This document shows positions 25,963-34,076 of a DNA stretch of 64,000 nucleotides, in pieces (within the stretch, counting starts at the first letter, position 1; each line of letters starts with the position of its first letter). A model generated the notes under the pieces. That model made no database searches and had not been told where the DNA came from. It saw only the letters and a list, made by a program, of their open reading frames with translations. The translations under genes were made by a program, and so were the position numbers. The DNA lies in the NCBI GenBank assembly GCA_963826515.1, contig CAWGXI010000008.1, positions 1-64,000 on the forward strand. Reading direction: 5' to 3'. This stretch comes from DATFVJ01 sp963826515 (GTDB lineage Bacteria; Actinomycetota; Actinomycetes; Streptosporangiales; Streptosporangiaceae).

Positions 25963-26694
25963 TCATTCGCGGACGCGCAGGCGGACCCGGCGGAATCCCC
26001 TGCCCTTGTTCTCCAACTTGGTCAGCTCGATGCGACCTATCTGGTTAGTCGAGGCTACATGCGTGCCGCCATCGGCCTGGGTGTCGAGCCCGACGATGTC
26101 GATGATCCTGACCTCGCGGACGTTTTCAGGCACGAGGTTTGTGGCGGTACGGATAATGTCTGGAATCGCGAACGCCTCGGCGCGGGGCAGCACCCTTACG
26201 TCGATACGCCTGTCCGCACCAACTTCTTGATTGCACGCGGCCTCAACAGACTCACGGAAACCCGCAGGCACTTCCGTCATGTTGAAGTCCATCCGTGCCG
26301 TGAGCGGCTCCATGTTCCCGCCTGTGACAAGCGCGCCGAAATCGCGGAACACGACGCCGCAAAGCACATGCAGCGCGGAGTGGGTGCGCATCAGCGAGGT
26401 ACGTCGTTCGTCGTCAAGCGCGCCGCGGACCGCCGTGCCGGACGGCGGCAAAGGATCACCCTCCGCAGGCAGCAGATAGAGCTCGTCGCCCTTTCTTGCC
26501 CCGACGATCCTGGTCGCTACGCCGCCCCAGAGCAGCACCCCGCCGTCAGGCGGCTGGCCGCCACCGCCGGGGTAGAAGGCCGAACGGTCCAGCACGATCC
26601 CCTCGGGATCTGCGGCAAGCACGGTCGCATCCCACTCACGCAGTGTCTGATCATCGAGTTCAAGCCGGTGCGTACGCCAGTCAAGGTCCGCCAT
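25963..26694 (-). CDS. AlaX-type alanyl-tRNA editing protein
   Basis: Trans-editing enzyme that deacylates mischarged Ser-/Gly-tRNA-Ala. The 243-aa product shows FYPGGGGQPPDGG of the N-terminal glycine-rich domain, the zinc motif HSALH (SLMRTHSALHVLCG) and a second site, TQADGGTHVAST. The second site has Ala-Asp where the classic CGGTH has Cys, a variant known in many AlaXM proteins. There is no synthetase domain, so it is free-standing. Confidence 0.9.
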   Translation of the reverse strand: MADLDWRTHRLELDDQTLREWDATVLAADPEGIVLDRSAFYPGGGGQPPDGGVLLWGGVATRIVGARKGDELYLLPAEGDPLPPSGTAVRGALDDERRTSLMRTHSALHVLCGVVFRDFGALVTGGNMEPLTARMDFNMTEVPAGFRESVEAACNQEVGADRRIDVRVLPRAEAFAIPDIIRTATNLVPENVREVRIIDIVGLDTQADGGTHVASTNQIGRIELTKLENKGRGFRRVRLRVRE

Positions 26695-26750
26695 AGCGGC
26701 AGCCTAGTGGTGTTCCAGGCCAACCAGAGGCCGCCCGGCGACGCGCGGGC

Positions 26751-27086
26751 TCACCAGGGGCCGTAGGGGCCTGAACTCGATCCGCCGCGTCCGAGCGCCT
26801 TCACCTTGGGGCGGACATCCGTCAGGTAGATCGCGGCCGCAACGAATGCCGCCACGGGGAGAATCCCGGTCACAGTGATGCCGCCATAGAGGACGGCGCC
26901 AAGGCCTACTGCCGTTGCGACTCCGAGGATGATCAGCCAAAGTGGCTTGGTCTGCTTGCCCGCTGCAGGGAACGACCGCGCCGGACGGCTGATCGCGTCG
27001 ATGAACGCCCACGCCTCCGCGATGAAGGCGCCGACGGCGAGCACCAGGAAGAGGTAGTAAAGCGGGGACAACGCGGCACCGATCAC
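26751..27086 (-). CDS. DUF2516 membrane protein
   Basis: The 111-aa product has three transmembrane helices (PLYYLFLVLAVGAFIAEAWA; PLWLIILGVATAVGLGAVLY; ILPVAAFVAAAIYL) and a DVRPKVKAL segment before a Gly-rich C-terminus. It corresponds by position to the membrane protein that follows hbhA in mycobacteria (Rv0476). Function unknown. Confidence 0.85.
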   Translation of the reverse strand: MIGAALSPLYYLFLVLAVGAFIAEAWAFIDAISRPARSFPAAGKQTKPLWLIILGVATAVGLGAVLYGGITVTGILPVAAFVAAAIYLTDVRPKVKALGRGGSSSGPYGPW

Positions 27087-27166
27087 GGCACCCAGGCTAT
27101 CCGGTCCGGGTACCTGGTGGGAACTACTCGACGAGCATCACGGCCGCGACCACCGGCAAGTGGTAT

Positions 27167-27208
27167 CAGCGTTGAAATTGCTCACTATCACGAGCAATTT
27201 CAACGCTG
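27167..27208. promoter_or_regulatory. Perfect 17-bp inverted repeat, AT-rich
   Basis: CAGCGTTGAAATTGCTC (27167-27183), an 8-nt loop and GAGCAATTTCAACGCTG (27192-27208) form a perfect stem in the gap between the HbhA-like and DUF2516 genes, both on the minus strand. It has no T-run, so it is not a classical terminator. The stem is far more AT-rich than its surroundings. It may be an mRNA processing/stability structure, a terminator of another type, or a dyad operator for DUF2516. Confidence 0.8.
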
Positions 27209-27259
27209 CTGTACCTTGCCCGGAGCCGCGGCAGTCGCCGCGGTGGTCAGGCGCAGTGG

Positions 27260-27877
27260 TCAGGCGCTGTGCTTCTTGGCAGTTCGGCCTGCACCGTCAG
27301 AGTTACCGCCGGCGCTGCTCGAGTTACCGCTCGTGCCGTTTGAGCTGCGGCTCGTGTGGCTGGTGGAACGGCTCGTGCTGTTCGCGGCGCTTTCGCTGGC
27401 GCGCCCCGCAACCTGGCTGGCCCTGCCCGCAACCTGGCTGGCTTGGATCGCGGCCTGACCGGCTGCCTGCGTCGCCGCCTGGCTCGCCGTGCGGACGGTC
27501 GTCTGCGCGGTCTTGCGAGCCGCGTCCGCCGTACGGTTCGCCGTGCGCACGGTCACTTGAGCGGTCGACCTGGCCGCCTGCTCGAGCTGGGCCGCGGCCT
27601 GTTGCGGGGTCATCCTGTCGACTCTGTTGACCACGTCACTACCACGCTCGGCAAGCTCGTCGTATGCCTGCACAGCGCGGGCAGCCGCTTCCCAGAGATA
27701 CTCGACCGCGCGGCCTGACAGTGCGGTCAGATCGGCCTTGTCCTGCAGCCGGGTCAACCGTTCCGGCAACGTGCGGAGCGTTTCGAAAGCGAGGTTGCCC
27801 GCGCCCGCAGCAGCGTACAACGCCTTGTGCTCAGTAAGCTTCTTCATTTCGTTCCTGACGTCAGCTGGGAGGCCCAT
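27260..27877 (-). CDS. HbhA-like Ala-rich helical protein
   Basis: About 205 aa. The N-terminal half is a coiled-coil-like helix with KALYAAAGAGNLAFETLRTL, LPERLTRLQDKADLTALSGR and YLWEAAARAVQAYDELAERG, as in heparin-binding hemagglutinin-like proteins. The second half is Ala/Thr/Arg-rich (ARKTAQTTVRTASQAATQA) and ends in a Ser/Asn/Gly tail with a basic terminus, not the Lys/Pro/Ala tail of mycobacterial HbhA. ATG 27877 was chosen. Gene order XRE-hbhA-DUF2516 matches Rv0474-0476. An adhesin role should not be assumed. Confidence 0.75.
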   Translation of the reverse strand: MGLPADVRNEMKKLTEHKALYAAAGAGNLAFETLRTLPERLTRLQDKADLTALSGRAVEYLWEAAARAVQAYDELAERGSDVVNRVDRMTPQQAAAQLEQAARSTAQVTVRTANRTADAARKTAQTTVRTASQAATQAAGQAAIQASQVAGRASQVAGRASESAANSTSRSTSHTSRSSNGTSGNSSSAGGNSDGAGRTAKKHSA

Positions 27878-27934
27878 CGTCCTCAAATCCCTTCATAGCG
27901 CAGCCCCTGCTTCTCAGGTCAGCCGGGGCGGCCT

Positions 27935-28324
27935 TCATTCGTATAGTCCGGTCGTCGCGTCTAATCCAGTCGTCGCGTCGGCCGAAGCTGGCACGTTCTC
28001 TTTCCTGAACGACTCGTAGATGTCGATCAAGACCTGCTTCTGCCGCTCGGTCAGGTACGGATCAGCAAGCACCGCGGGCTGGACCTCCGAATCGGCAGGC
28101 CTGTCTTCCAGTATTCCGGCCTGGATATAGAGCGCCTCCGCGGAAATCCGCAGCCCTTTGGCAATTTGCTGCAGTACCTCGGCGCTCGGCTTTCGCAGCC
28201 CGCGCTCGATCTGGCTCAGGTACGGATTCGACACGCCAGCCGCCTGTGCGAGCTGACGTAGCGAGATCTTCGCCTGCTCCCGCTGTTCGCGGATGTAGAC
28301 CCCGATCGACCTAACCGGACGCAT
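27935..28324 (-). CDS. XRE-family regulator (Rv0474-like)
   Basis: The 129-aa product has an N-terminal HTH (IGVYIREQREQAKISLRQLA, QAAGVSNPYLSQIERGLRKP, SAEVLQQIAKGLRISAEALY) followed by a short C-terminal region (LTERQKQVLIDIYESFRKE) and a small DATTGL duplication at the end. It heads the XRE-hbhA-DUF2516 group. A 16-bp palindrome lies just upstream, consistent with autoregulation. Confidence 0.92.
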   Translation of the reverse strand: MRPVRSIGVYIREQREQAKISLRQLAQAAGVSNPYLSQIERGLRKPSAEVLQQIAKGLRISAEALYIQAGILEDRPADSEVQPAVLADPYLTERQKQVLIDIYESFRKENVPASADATTGLDATTGLYE

Positions 28325-28345
28325 ATTCCTAGTGTTGCCGACAGT

Positions 28346-28361
28346 GCTTGCAATTGCAAGC
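28346..28361. promoter_or_regulatory. 16-bp palindrome upstream of the XRE regulator
   Basis: GCTTGCAATTGCAAGC is a perfect palindrome starting 22 nt upstream of the regulator's start. A further half-site, GCAAGCAC, follows at 28367-28374. Its place and symmetry suggest the operator of the adjacent XRE protein. Confidence 0.6.
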
Positions 28362-28464
28362 GGTTAGCAAGCACCTGGGCGAAGACGCGCTGTGTTCTTT
28401 GTCACTGAAACCCAGGCTGTGCAAGCCGCACCGTCACCCCGGCTACCTTCCCAGCGGCGCGTTG

Positions 28465-29550
28465 CTAACCCGGCCCTGCTCTCGGGGCCCATACCGCGCG
28501 CACCTCGCCCACCGGTGAGCCGCCACCGAGCAGCGGGCTCGCTGCCAGCACATCGAGAGCGCCGGAGGAACTGCCGGGGCCCGCAGCAATACCGAGCCCG
28601 CGAAGCAGCGCCACGGTCACCGGCGTCACGGCGCGCCATGCGCCATCGGCGATCTTCACGGCACCGGCGCGGCCGTCGGTCCAGGCGAACGCCGCCACGC
28701 CCTCCGCGCCGGACTTGACCAGCAGGCCCGGAACGGCCGCCATCAAGGCGCACTCGGTGCGCGTGGTGCCAGCGGTCCACTCCGGGTACGCACGCATCGC
28801 GTCCGCGACCATGCGCTCCGGGCTGCCCGGATCCGCGAGCACCATCGCCCGCAGCGCCCGTGCGACCCCCTCGAGTGAAACCGCGAACACCGGCGCCCCA
28901 CAGCCGTCGACGCCGGTCGCGGTGACCGGTTCACCAGCAAGACGCTCCATGGTTTCGCGTATCGCCAGCTGCAGCGGATGGCCGGGCTGCTGGTATCCGG
29001 CCACCGGCCAGCCCGCGGCGACGCAGGTGGCCGCCATCGCGGCGTGCTTGCCCGAGCAGTTGTTGTAGACAGGCGCCGCCGCGCCGCCGCTGCGCAGCAC
29101 GGCCGTCGCCGCTGCCTCGTCGAGCGGCAGCGCCGCCGGGCACGCGAGGGCGCCATCGGCCAGGCCGGCGCTGGCCAGGATCTTCCGCACCCCGGCAAGA
29201 TGGAAGCTCTCACCGGAATGGCTGGCCGCGGCGAGCGCGAGCAGCCTGCCGTCAAGACCGAGGCCGTTCCTGAGCATCGCTGCCGCCTGCGCGGGCTTGC
29301 TGGCCGACCGGGGGAAGACCGGTTCCCCCGTCGCGCCCGCGCGCAGCACCACCTGGCCGTCCGCAGCAAGTGCCGCGGCGCGCCCGTAGTGCTGGGATTC
29401 GAGGAAACCAGACCGAACGGCTACCGCGAGGAGCGGGTCGCCTGCGGGTGCGGGCGGCACTCCGCGTGAGCCGTTAGGGATCTGTGTCGTCCCAGTCTCA
29501 GCTGCGGCGCCACGGCCGTCAGCGGTGATCTTGCACCCCAAGGAACTCAC
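28465..29550 (-). CDS. L-asparaginase II family protein
   Basis: The 361-aa product of the asparaginase_II (Rhizobium-type) family, predicted to hydrolyse L-asparagine to aspartate. Motifs: VRSGFLESQHYGRAAALAAD, VFPRSASKPAQAAAMLRNGL (the SxxKP active-site region), AAASHSGESFHLAGV, YNNCSGKHAAMAATCVAAGW and VDGCGAPVFAVSLEGVARA. The N-terminal 35 residues are unconserved and overlap the upstream BKACE gene by 32 nt, so the true start may lie slightly downstream. Confidence 0.9.
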   Translation of the reverse strand: MSSLGCKITADGRGAAAETGTTQIPNGSRGVPPAPAGDPLLAVAVRSGFLESQHYGRAAALAADGQVVLRAGATGEPVFPRSASKPAQAAAMLRNGLGLDGRLLALAAASHSGESFHLAGVRKILASAGLADGALACPAALPLDEAAATAVLRSGGAAAPVYNNCSGKHAAMAATCVAAGWPVAGYQQPGHPLQLAIRETMERLAGEPVTATGVDGCGAPVFAVSLEGVARALRAMVLADPGSPERMVADAMRAYPEWTAGTTRTECALMAAVPGLLVKSGAEGVAAFAWTDGRAGAVKIADGAWRAVTPVTVALLRGLGIAAGPGSSSGALDVLAASPLLGGGSPVGEVRAVWAPRAGPG

Positions 29551-30349
29551 GTGCCTGCCCTGGCGTCATTGGCGGGCGCTGCGCGTGCGCCGCTAGCGTG
29601 GCGGCACGCTCGACCAGTTCCGCGTTGCCGCCGGCCGGGCGCCCGCGCGCGAACGACAGCGTGTCCTCCATGCCGACCCGCAGGTGACCGCCCGCGGCGA
29701 GCGCGGCGAACATGACAGGCAGCGTCGTCCGGCCGATCCCGGTGGCCGACCAGGTCGCGCCCGCGGGCAGCGCAGCCACGGCGGCTACCAGCGTGGCCGC
29801 GTCCCCAGGCATCCCGCCGGGCACGCCCATGACCAGGTCACAGTGGACGCGACCGCCCGCAGGTGGCCCGAACTCGCCGAGCAGCCGGTGCAGCGTCGCG
29901 ACGTGGCCGAGGTCGAAGAGCTCGAATTCAGGTACCACGCCGAGTTGCTGCGCCCGCTGGAACAGGTCACTGATGAACCGCCATGGATTGCTGAAGACCT
30001 CGTCGCCGAAGTTGACTGTGCCACAGGTCAGTGAGCACGCATCGGGCCCGGCGTCAAGCACCCGGAGCCGGTGGCCGAAGGGATCCGTGACCGCGCCGCC
30101 GGTGGAAAGCTGCACGATGAGATCGGTGGACTGCCTGAGCGCCGCCACCGTCTCGGTGAGCCTGCCCAGGTCAAGGGTGGGCTTCGCGTCCTGATCGCGG
30201 ATGTGCACGTGGATCACGGCAGCACCCGCCTGCTGGCATTCCTTCGCGGTGGTGACCAGCTCTTCCAGGGTCACGGGAAGGGCGGGAACCTCGTCCTTGG
30301 CTGCCTCCGCGCCGGTGGGCGCGACAGTGATGAGCGTGGTAGGTGTCAT
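29519..30349 (-). CDS. 3-keto-5-aminohexanoate cleavage enzyme family (BKACE) protein
   Basis: The 276-aa TIM-barrel zinc enzyme of the beta-keto acid cleavage family, which condenses a beta-keto acid with acetyl-CoA. The motifs are LITVAPTGAEAAKDEVPALP, the zinc-binding AAVIHVHIRD, STGGAVTDPFGHRL, FELFDLGHVATLHRLL, VMGVPGGMPGD and RVGMEDTL. The substrate differs between members and cannot be assigned. It overlaps the asparaginase gene, suggesting co-transcription, and is divergent from dtd. Confidence 0.88.
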   Translation of the reverse strand: MTPTTLITVAPTGAEAAKDEVPALPVTLEELVTTAKECQQAGAAVIHVHIRDQDAKPTLDLGRLTETVAALRQSTDLIVQLSTGGAVTDPFGHRLRVLDAGPDACSLTCGTVNFGDEVFSNPWRFISDLFQRAQQLGVVPEFELFDLGHVATLHRLLGEFGPPAGGRVHCDLVMGVPGGMPGDAATLVAAVAALPAGATWSATGIGRTTLPVMFAALAAGGHLRVGMEDTLSFARGRPAGGNAELVERAATLAAHAQRPPMTPGQAREFLGVQDHR

Positions 30350-30369
30350 GACCGGCAGAATGCATGACC

Positions 30370-30795
30370 ATGCGAGCTGTCGTCCAACGCGTGACCCAAG
30401 CCGCCATCACGGCCGACGGCCGGGTGGTGGCCTCGATAGCCGAATGCGGGCTGGTCGTGCTGCTCGGTGTCACCCATTCCGACACGGCATCTGCGGCGTC
30501 GGCGCTGGCCAGAAAGATCTACCAGCTGCGGATTCTGGCTGGCGAGAAATCCTGCGCGGACACCGGCGCGCCGTTGCTCGTGATCAGCCAGTTCACGCTC
30601 TACGCGGACACCAGCAAGGGGCGGCGGCCGACCTGGCTCGGCGCCGCGCCAGGGCCGGTCGCCGAGCCACTCGTCGGCGCCTTCGTCGCGGCGCTGCGCG
30701 CACTCGGCGCCCGCGTCCAGACCGGCGTGTTCGGCGCGGACATGCAGGTGTCCCTGGTCAACGACGGCCCGGTAACACTGATCCTTGACGCGTGA
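30370..30795 (+). CDS. dtd: D-aminoacyl-tRNA deacylase
   Basis: Removes D-amino acids from mischarged tRNA. The 141-aa product begins MRAVVQRVTQAAITADGRVV and contains LVVLLGVTHSDT, the active-site ISQFTLYADTSKGRRPTW, the cross-subunit motif region PGPVAEPL and the C-terminal VNDGPVTLILDA. ATG 30370 is the family start. An in-frame ATG two codons earlier also exists. Confidence 0.95.
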   Translation: MRAVVQRVTQAAITADGRVVASIAECGLVVLLGVTHSDTASAASALARKIYQLRILAGEKSCADTGAPLLVISQFTLYADTSKGRRPTWLGAAPGPVAEPLVGAFVAALRALGARVQTGVFGADMQVSLVNDGPVTLILDA

Positions 30796-30845
30796 AGCCT
30801 GCGCCGTGGCACGCAGCGCAGGTCAAGCCTGCGCGCATCCCGCGG

Positions 30846-31459
30846 TCAGCCGTTGAGGTAGTACTCGAGCACCGGCGTGACCAGGGCGGCTATCTCAGCA
30901 TCACATGCCGAGGCCAACGGCTCGACGCCGACGACATAGCGCGCGAACGCGATCCCGACGATCTGGGCGGCGGCGGCCTCGACCCGGATCCGTGACAGCC
31001 CGAGGTTGTCAGCGACCCTGGACACCAGGGCACTGGAGATGAACTCGCGCAGCATCGCGGCCGCCTGTTCGTTCGTGGGGGCAGACCGCAGGATCGCGAC
31101 GAACGACGCACGTGCGTCCGGATCACGCCAGGCAGAAAGGAAGAACAGCACAAGCCGCCGCGCCAGCTCGTCGCGCGGGCCGCTCACGACCTGCGTGATC
31201 AGGTCAGCTGGGTCGAAGGGGAAGGCCATTGCCGCGACGAAGGCCTGCTCCTTGGTGCCGGAGAAATGATGAACGAGCGCCGCGTCGACGCCGGCCGCCG
31301 GCCGATGGCCCTGATCGTCGTCTTCTCGTAGCCGAGTTCTGCGAAAAGCTCGCGCGCGGCGTTGAGCACCGCTTCGCGCGTCTGGCTCGGGCCTGGCCGC
31401 CTGCCCGGACGGCCCGAACCCGTGCCACGATGCGGCGGCGGGCTGACCCGCGCCGTCAC
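30846..31459 (-). pseudogene. TetR family regulator with a single-base frameshift in the HTH
   Basis: From GTG 31459 (GTGA overlap with the upstream gene) the frame reads TREAVLNAARELFAELGYEK, then TTIRAIG, and fails within the HTH. The next frame resumes with AAGVDAALVHHFSGTKEQAF and continues to the end. Adding one base near 31300 (GGCCGGCGGCC read as GGCCGGGCGGCC) would restore a 204-aa TetR with IRAIGRAAGVDAALVHHF. So this is either a recent pseudogene or a sequencing error. Confidence 0.8.
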
Positions 31460-32307
31460 GCTCCTGCCCCGGTGGCATGCCCCGCAGGCCGGCCAACGTT
31501 GACGGGCGCGGCCATGTGCAGCCGCGTGAAGGCTAGTGCCTCGGCCAGATCCGCGCGGCGGTCCTCGCGGCTTAGCGCACGTCGCGTGCTCACTTCGAGC
31601 ACGACGACGCCCCGATAGCCGTTCGTGGCGAGCCGCTCGAGCAGGCCGGCGCATGGCTGATTGCCACGCCCGGGGACCAGGTGCTCGTCGCGGTTGGTCG
31701 GGCTTGAACCGTCGGCCATGTGAACGTGCGCGAGCCTGCTGCCGAGCTTTTCCGCCATCTCGAGCGCGTCAGAGCCGGACTTCGCGGTGTGCGAAAGATC
31801 CAGGGTGACGTGCCGGTAATCCAGGTCCACCGGATTCCAGTGCGGTGCGTAAGGTACGACCTCGGTGCCCCGGGCGCGCAGCGGGTACATGTTCTCGACC
31901 GCGATGGCGACGTCTGTTTCTTCGCCCATTCGCGCCAGACCGGTTTCGAACTCTTCTGCGTACTCGCGCTGCCAGCGGAACGGGGGGTGCACAACGACCA
32001 CTTTGGCGCCGAGGCGCTCCGCGACGTCCTTGGCACGGGTCAGCTTCCCCCAGGGCTCCCGGCCCCACACCCGCTGCGTGATGAGCAGGCAGGGCGCGTG
32101 GATCGCGAGCACGGGCATCTGGTGGTAGTCGGATAGCCGCCGCAGCACGTCCAGGTCCTGGCTGATCGGATCACCCGTGACCATGACCTCGACGCCGTCG
32201 TAGCCGAGCTTCGCGGCGGCCTCGAACGCGTCAGGCGTCCGTTCTGGATAAACCGACGCGGTGGACAACGCGACGGCCACATCGGGCACCTTTACCGCGC
32301 CGCTCAA
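31456..32307 (-). CDS. Sugar phosphate isomerase/epimerase (AP endonuclease 2-like TIM barrel)
   Basis: The 283-aa product includes LGYDGVEVMVTGDPISQDLD, MPVLAIHAPCLLI, AKVVVVHPPFRWQ, VAIAVENMYPLRARG, VTLDLSHTAKSGSD, LAHVHMADGSSPTNRDEHLV and GRGNQPCAGLLERLATNGYR, the metal-binding His/Glu/Asp pattern of this superfamily. Mycobacteria have a comparable gene in the disA/radA region. The substrate is not known. It overlaps the TetR gene by 3 nt. Confidence 0.85.
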   Translation of the reverse strand: MSGAVKVPDVAVALSTASVYPERTPDAFEAAAKLGYDGVEVMVTGDPISQDLDVLRRLSDYHQMPVLAIHAPCLLITQRVWGREPWGKLTRAKDVAERLGAKVVVVHPPFRWQREYAEEFETGLARMGEETDVAIAVENMYPLRARGTEVVPYAPHWNPVDLDYRHVTLDLSHTAKSGSDALEMAEKLGSRLAHVHMADGSSPTNRDEHLVPGRGNQPCAGLLERLATNGYRGVVVLEVSTRRALSREDRRADLAEALAFTRLHMAAPVNVGRPAGHATGAGA

Positions 32308-32451
32308 CTGCGCCTCCCCGGGCGACTGGAGTCTGTCCCGGCCAGCTTATGTGGTCCCGGGCGCCGGCAGGCCGGATGACCCAGGGCCCGCAAGCGCTTG
32401 TGCCAGGCGGTCACGGCGGGAATGTCGGTGCCCGCCCGTACGCTCCGTGGC

Positions 32452-33963
32452 ATGGCGAAGTCTTCGGCAGGTCCGGCGTTCCGCTGCGCGGAATGCGGTT
32501 GGCAGACAGCCAAATGGGCGGGCAGATGCGGCGACTGCGAAGCGTGGGGCACAGTCGAGGAGGCGGGGATCTCCCGGCTGATCCGGGCCGGGCTGCGCAC
32601 GGCAGGCGCTGGGCCGGTGAGCGCACCCGCCTTGCCGATCGGCGACGTGGACGCCACCGCGGCGCGAGCGGTACCGACCGGTCTCGATGAGCTTGACCGG
32701 GTGCTCGGCGGTGGCTTGGTGCCCGGTGCCGTGATGCTGCTCGCCGGGGAGCCAGGCGTCGGCAAATCCACGCTGCTGCTCGAGGTTGGCGCGCTTGCCG
32801 CCGGATCAGGGCCCGTGCTCTACGTGACGGGCGAGGAGTCGGCGCCCCAGGTCCGTGCCCGCGCCGACCGGATCGGTGCGGTGGCACCGAACCTCTACCT
32901 GGCCGCGGAAACCGGGCTCGGCGCGGTTCTCGGCCAGGTCGAGCAGATCAAGCCAGACCTGCTGATCGTCGATTCTGTGCAGACCATCGCGGCCGACGGG
33001 GTCGACGGCGCGCCTGGCGGCGTCACGCAGGTGCGCGAGGTCGCTGCCGCGCTCATCCACACCGCCAAGGCACGAGGAATGGCAACAGTGCTCGTCGGTC
33101 ACGTCACCAAGGAAGGGTCGATCGCGGGTCCCCGCACCCTGGAGCACCTGGTGGACGTGGTGCTGCATTTCGACGGCGATAGGCACTCGCAGCTTCGGAT
33201 GGTAAGAGCGATCAAGAATAGGTTCGGCCCGACCGATGAGCTTGGCTGCTTCGACCTTGGCGAATATGGGCTGATCGGGCTGCCCGACCCGAGCGGCCTG
33301 TTCCTGTCCCGGCGGGCCGATCCGGTCCCTGGCACCTGTGTGACCGTCACGCTCGAGGGACGCAGGCCCCTGCTCGCGGAGGTGCAGACCCTGGTCGCCG
33401 CGAGCATGCTTGACGTGCCGCGCCGGGTGACTTCTGGGCTCGACGGGTCACGGCTCGGGATGGTGCTTGCCGTGTTGCAGCAGCGCGCGGGGGTGCAGAT
33501 CGGCCGCCGCGACGTGTACGCGGCCACCGTCGGCGGCGTCAGGCTTTCCGAGCCATCAGTTGATCTCGCGCTAGCGGTCGCCATTTCCGGCGCGGCGAAC
33601 AACCTGAATGTCCCCGGGGGCGTTGTGGTCATCGGCGAGGTTGGGCTGGCAGGCGAGGTGCGCCGGGTCAGCGGGGTACCGCGCAGGCTGGCAGAGGCCG
33701 AGCGGCTTGGATTCCGCAGGGCGATCGTGCCCGCAGGGACCGGGCGGCTGCCCGTTGATAACACGGCTGGCGATGCCAACGTCGCGGTCGACGCAGGCCG
33801 TGCGGCCGTGACGGCTGTGGGCGGTACCGGCCCTCGGCGCACCGCTGGGCGCGGTGCGGGCGCTGGACGCCCGGACGCGCGGCGTGACAGCCTCAGCGGC
33901 GTCATGTCCGTCGAAGAGGTTAGCGATATTCGCGAGGCGATCACGGTCGCGCTGGCTGGGTGA
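32452..33963 (+). CDS. radA: DNA repair protein RadA
   Basis: RecA-like ATPase that drives branch migration in recombinational repair. The 503-aa product begins MAKSSAGPAFRCAECGWQTA with the C4 zinc finger (CAEC, CGDC). The core has GEPGVGKSTLLLEVG (Walker A), LYVTGEESAPQVRARADR, LLIVDSVQTI (Walker B) and the RadA-specific KNRFG motif. The C-terminal Lon-protease-like domain (VYAATVGGVRLSEPSVDLAL) lacks peptidase activity in the family. ATG 32452 fits the conserved N-terminus. It lies upstream of disA, as in other actinobacteria. Confidence 0.95.
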   Translation: MAKSSAGPAFRCAECGWQTAKWAGRCGDCEAWGTVEEAGISRLIRAGLRTAGAGPVSAPALPIGDVDATAARAVPTGLDELDRVLGGGLVPGAVMLLAGEPGVGKSTLLLEVGALAAGSGPVLYVTGEESAPQVRARADRIGAVAPNLYLAAETGLGAVLGQVEQIKPDLLIVDSVQTIAADGVDGAPGGVTQVREVAAALIHTAKARGMATVLVGHVTKEGSIAGPRTLEHLVDVVLHFDGDRHSQLRMVRAIKNRFGPTDELGCFDLGEYGLIGLPDPSGLFLSRRADPVPGTCVTVTLEGRRPLLAEVQTLVAASMLDVPRRVTSGLDGSRLGMVLAVLQQRAGVQIGRRDVYAATVGGVRLSEPSVDLALAVAISGAANNLNVPGGVVVIGEVGLAGEVRRVSGVPRRLAEAERLGFRRAIVPAGTGRLPVDNTAGDANVAVDAGRAAVTAVGGTGPRRTAGRGAGAGRPDARRDSLSGVMSVEEVSDIREAITVALAG

Positions 33964-34076
33964 CCGCCACGTGGCCATTTGACTTGTGCCCGGAAAGCGG
34001 CGCGACGGCGGCGCGGGCGCGCCGCCAACTGCGGCCCCTATAGACTTACCCCGGACCAGCGACCTCCGGGGGTCTC

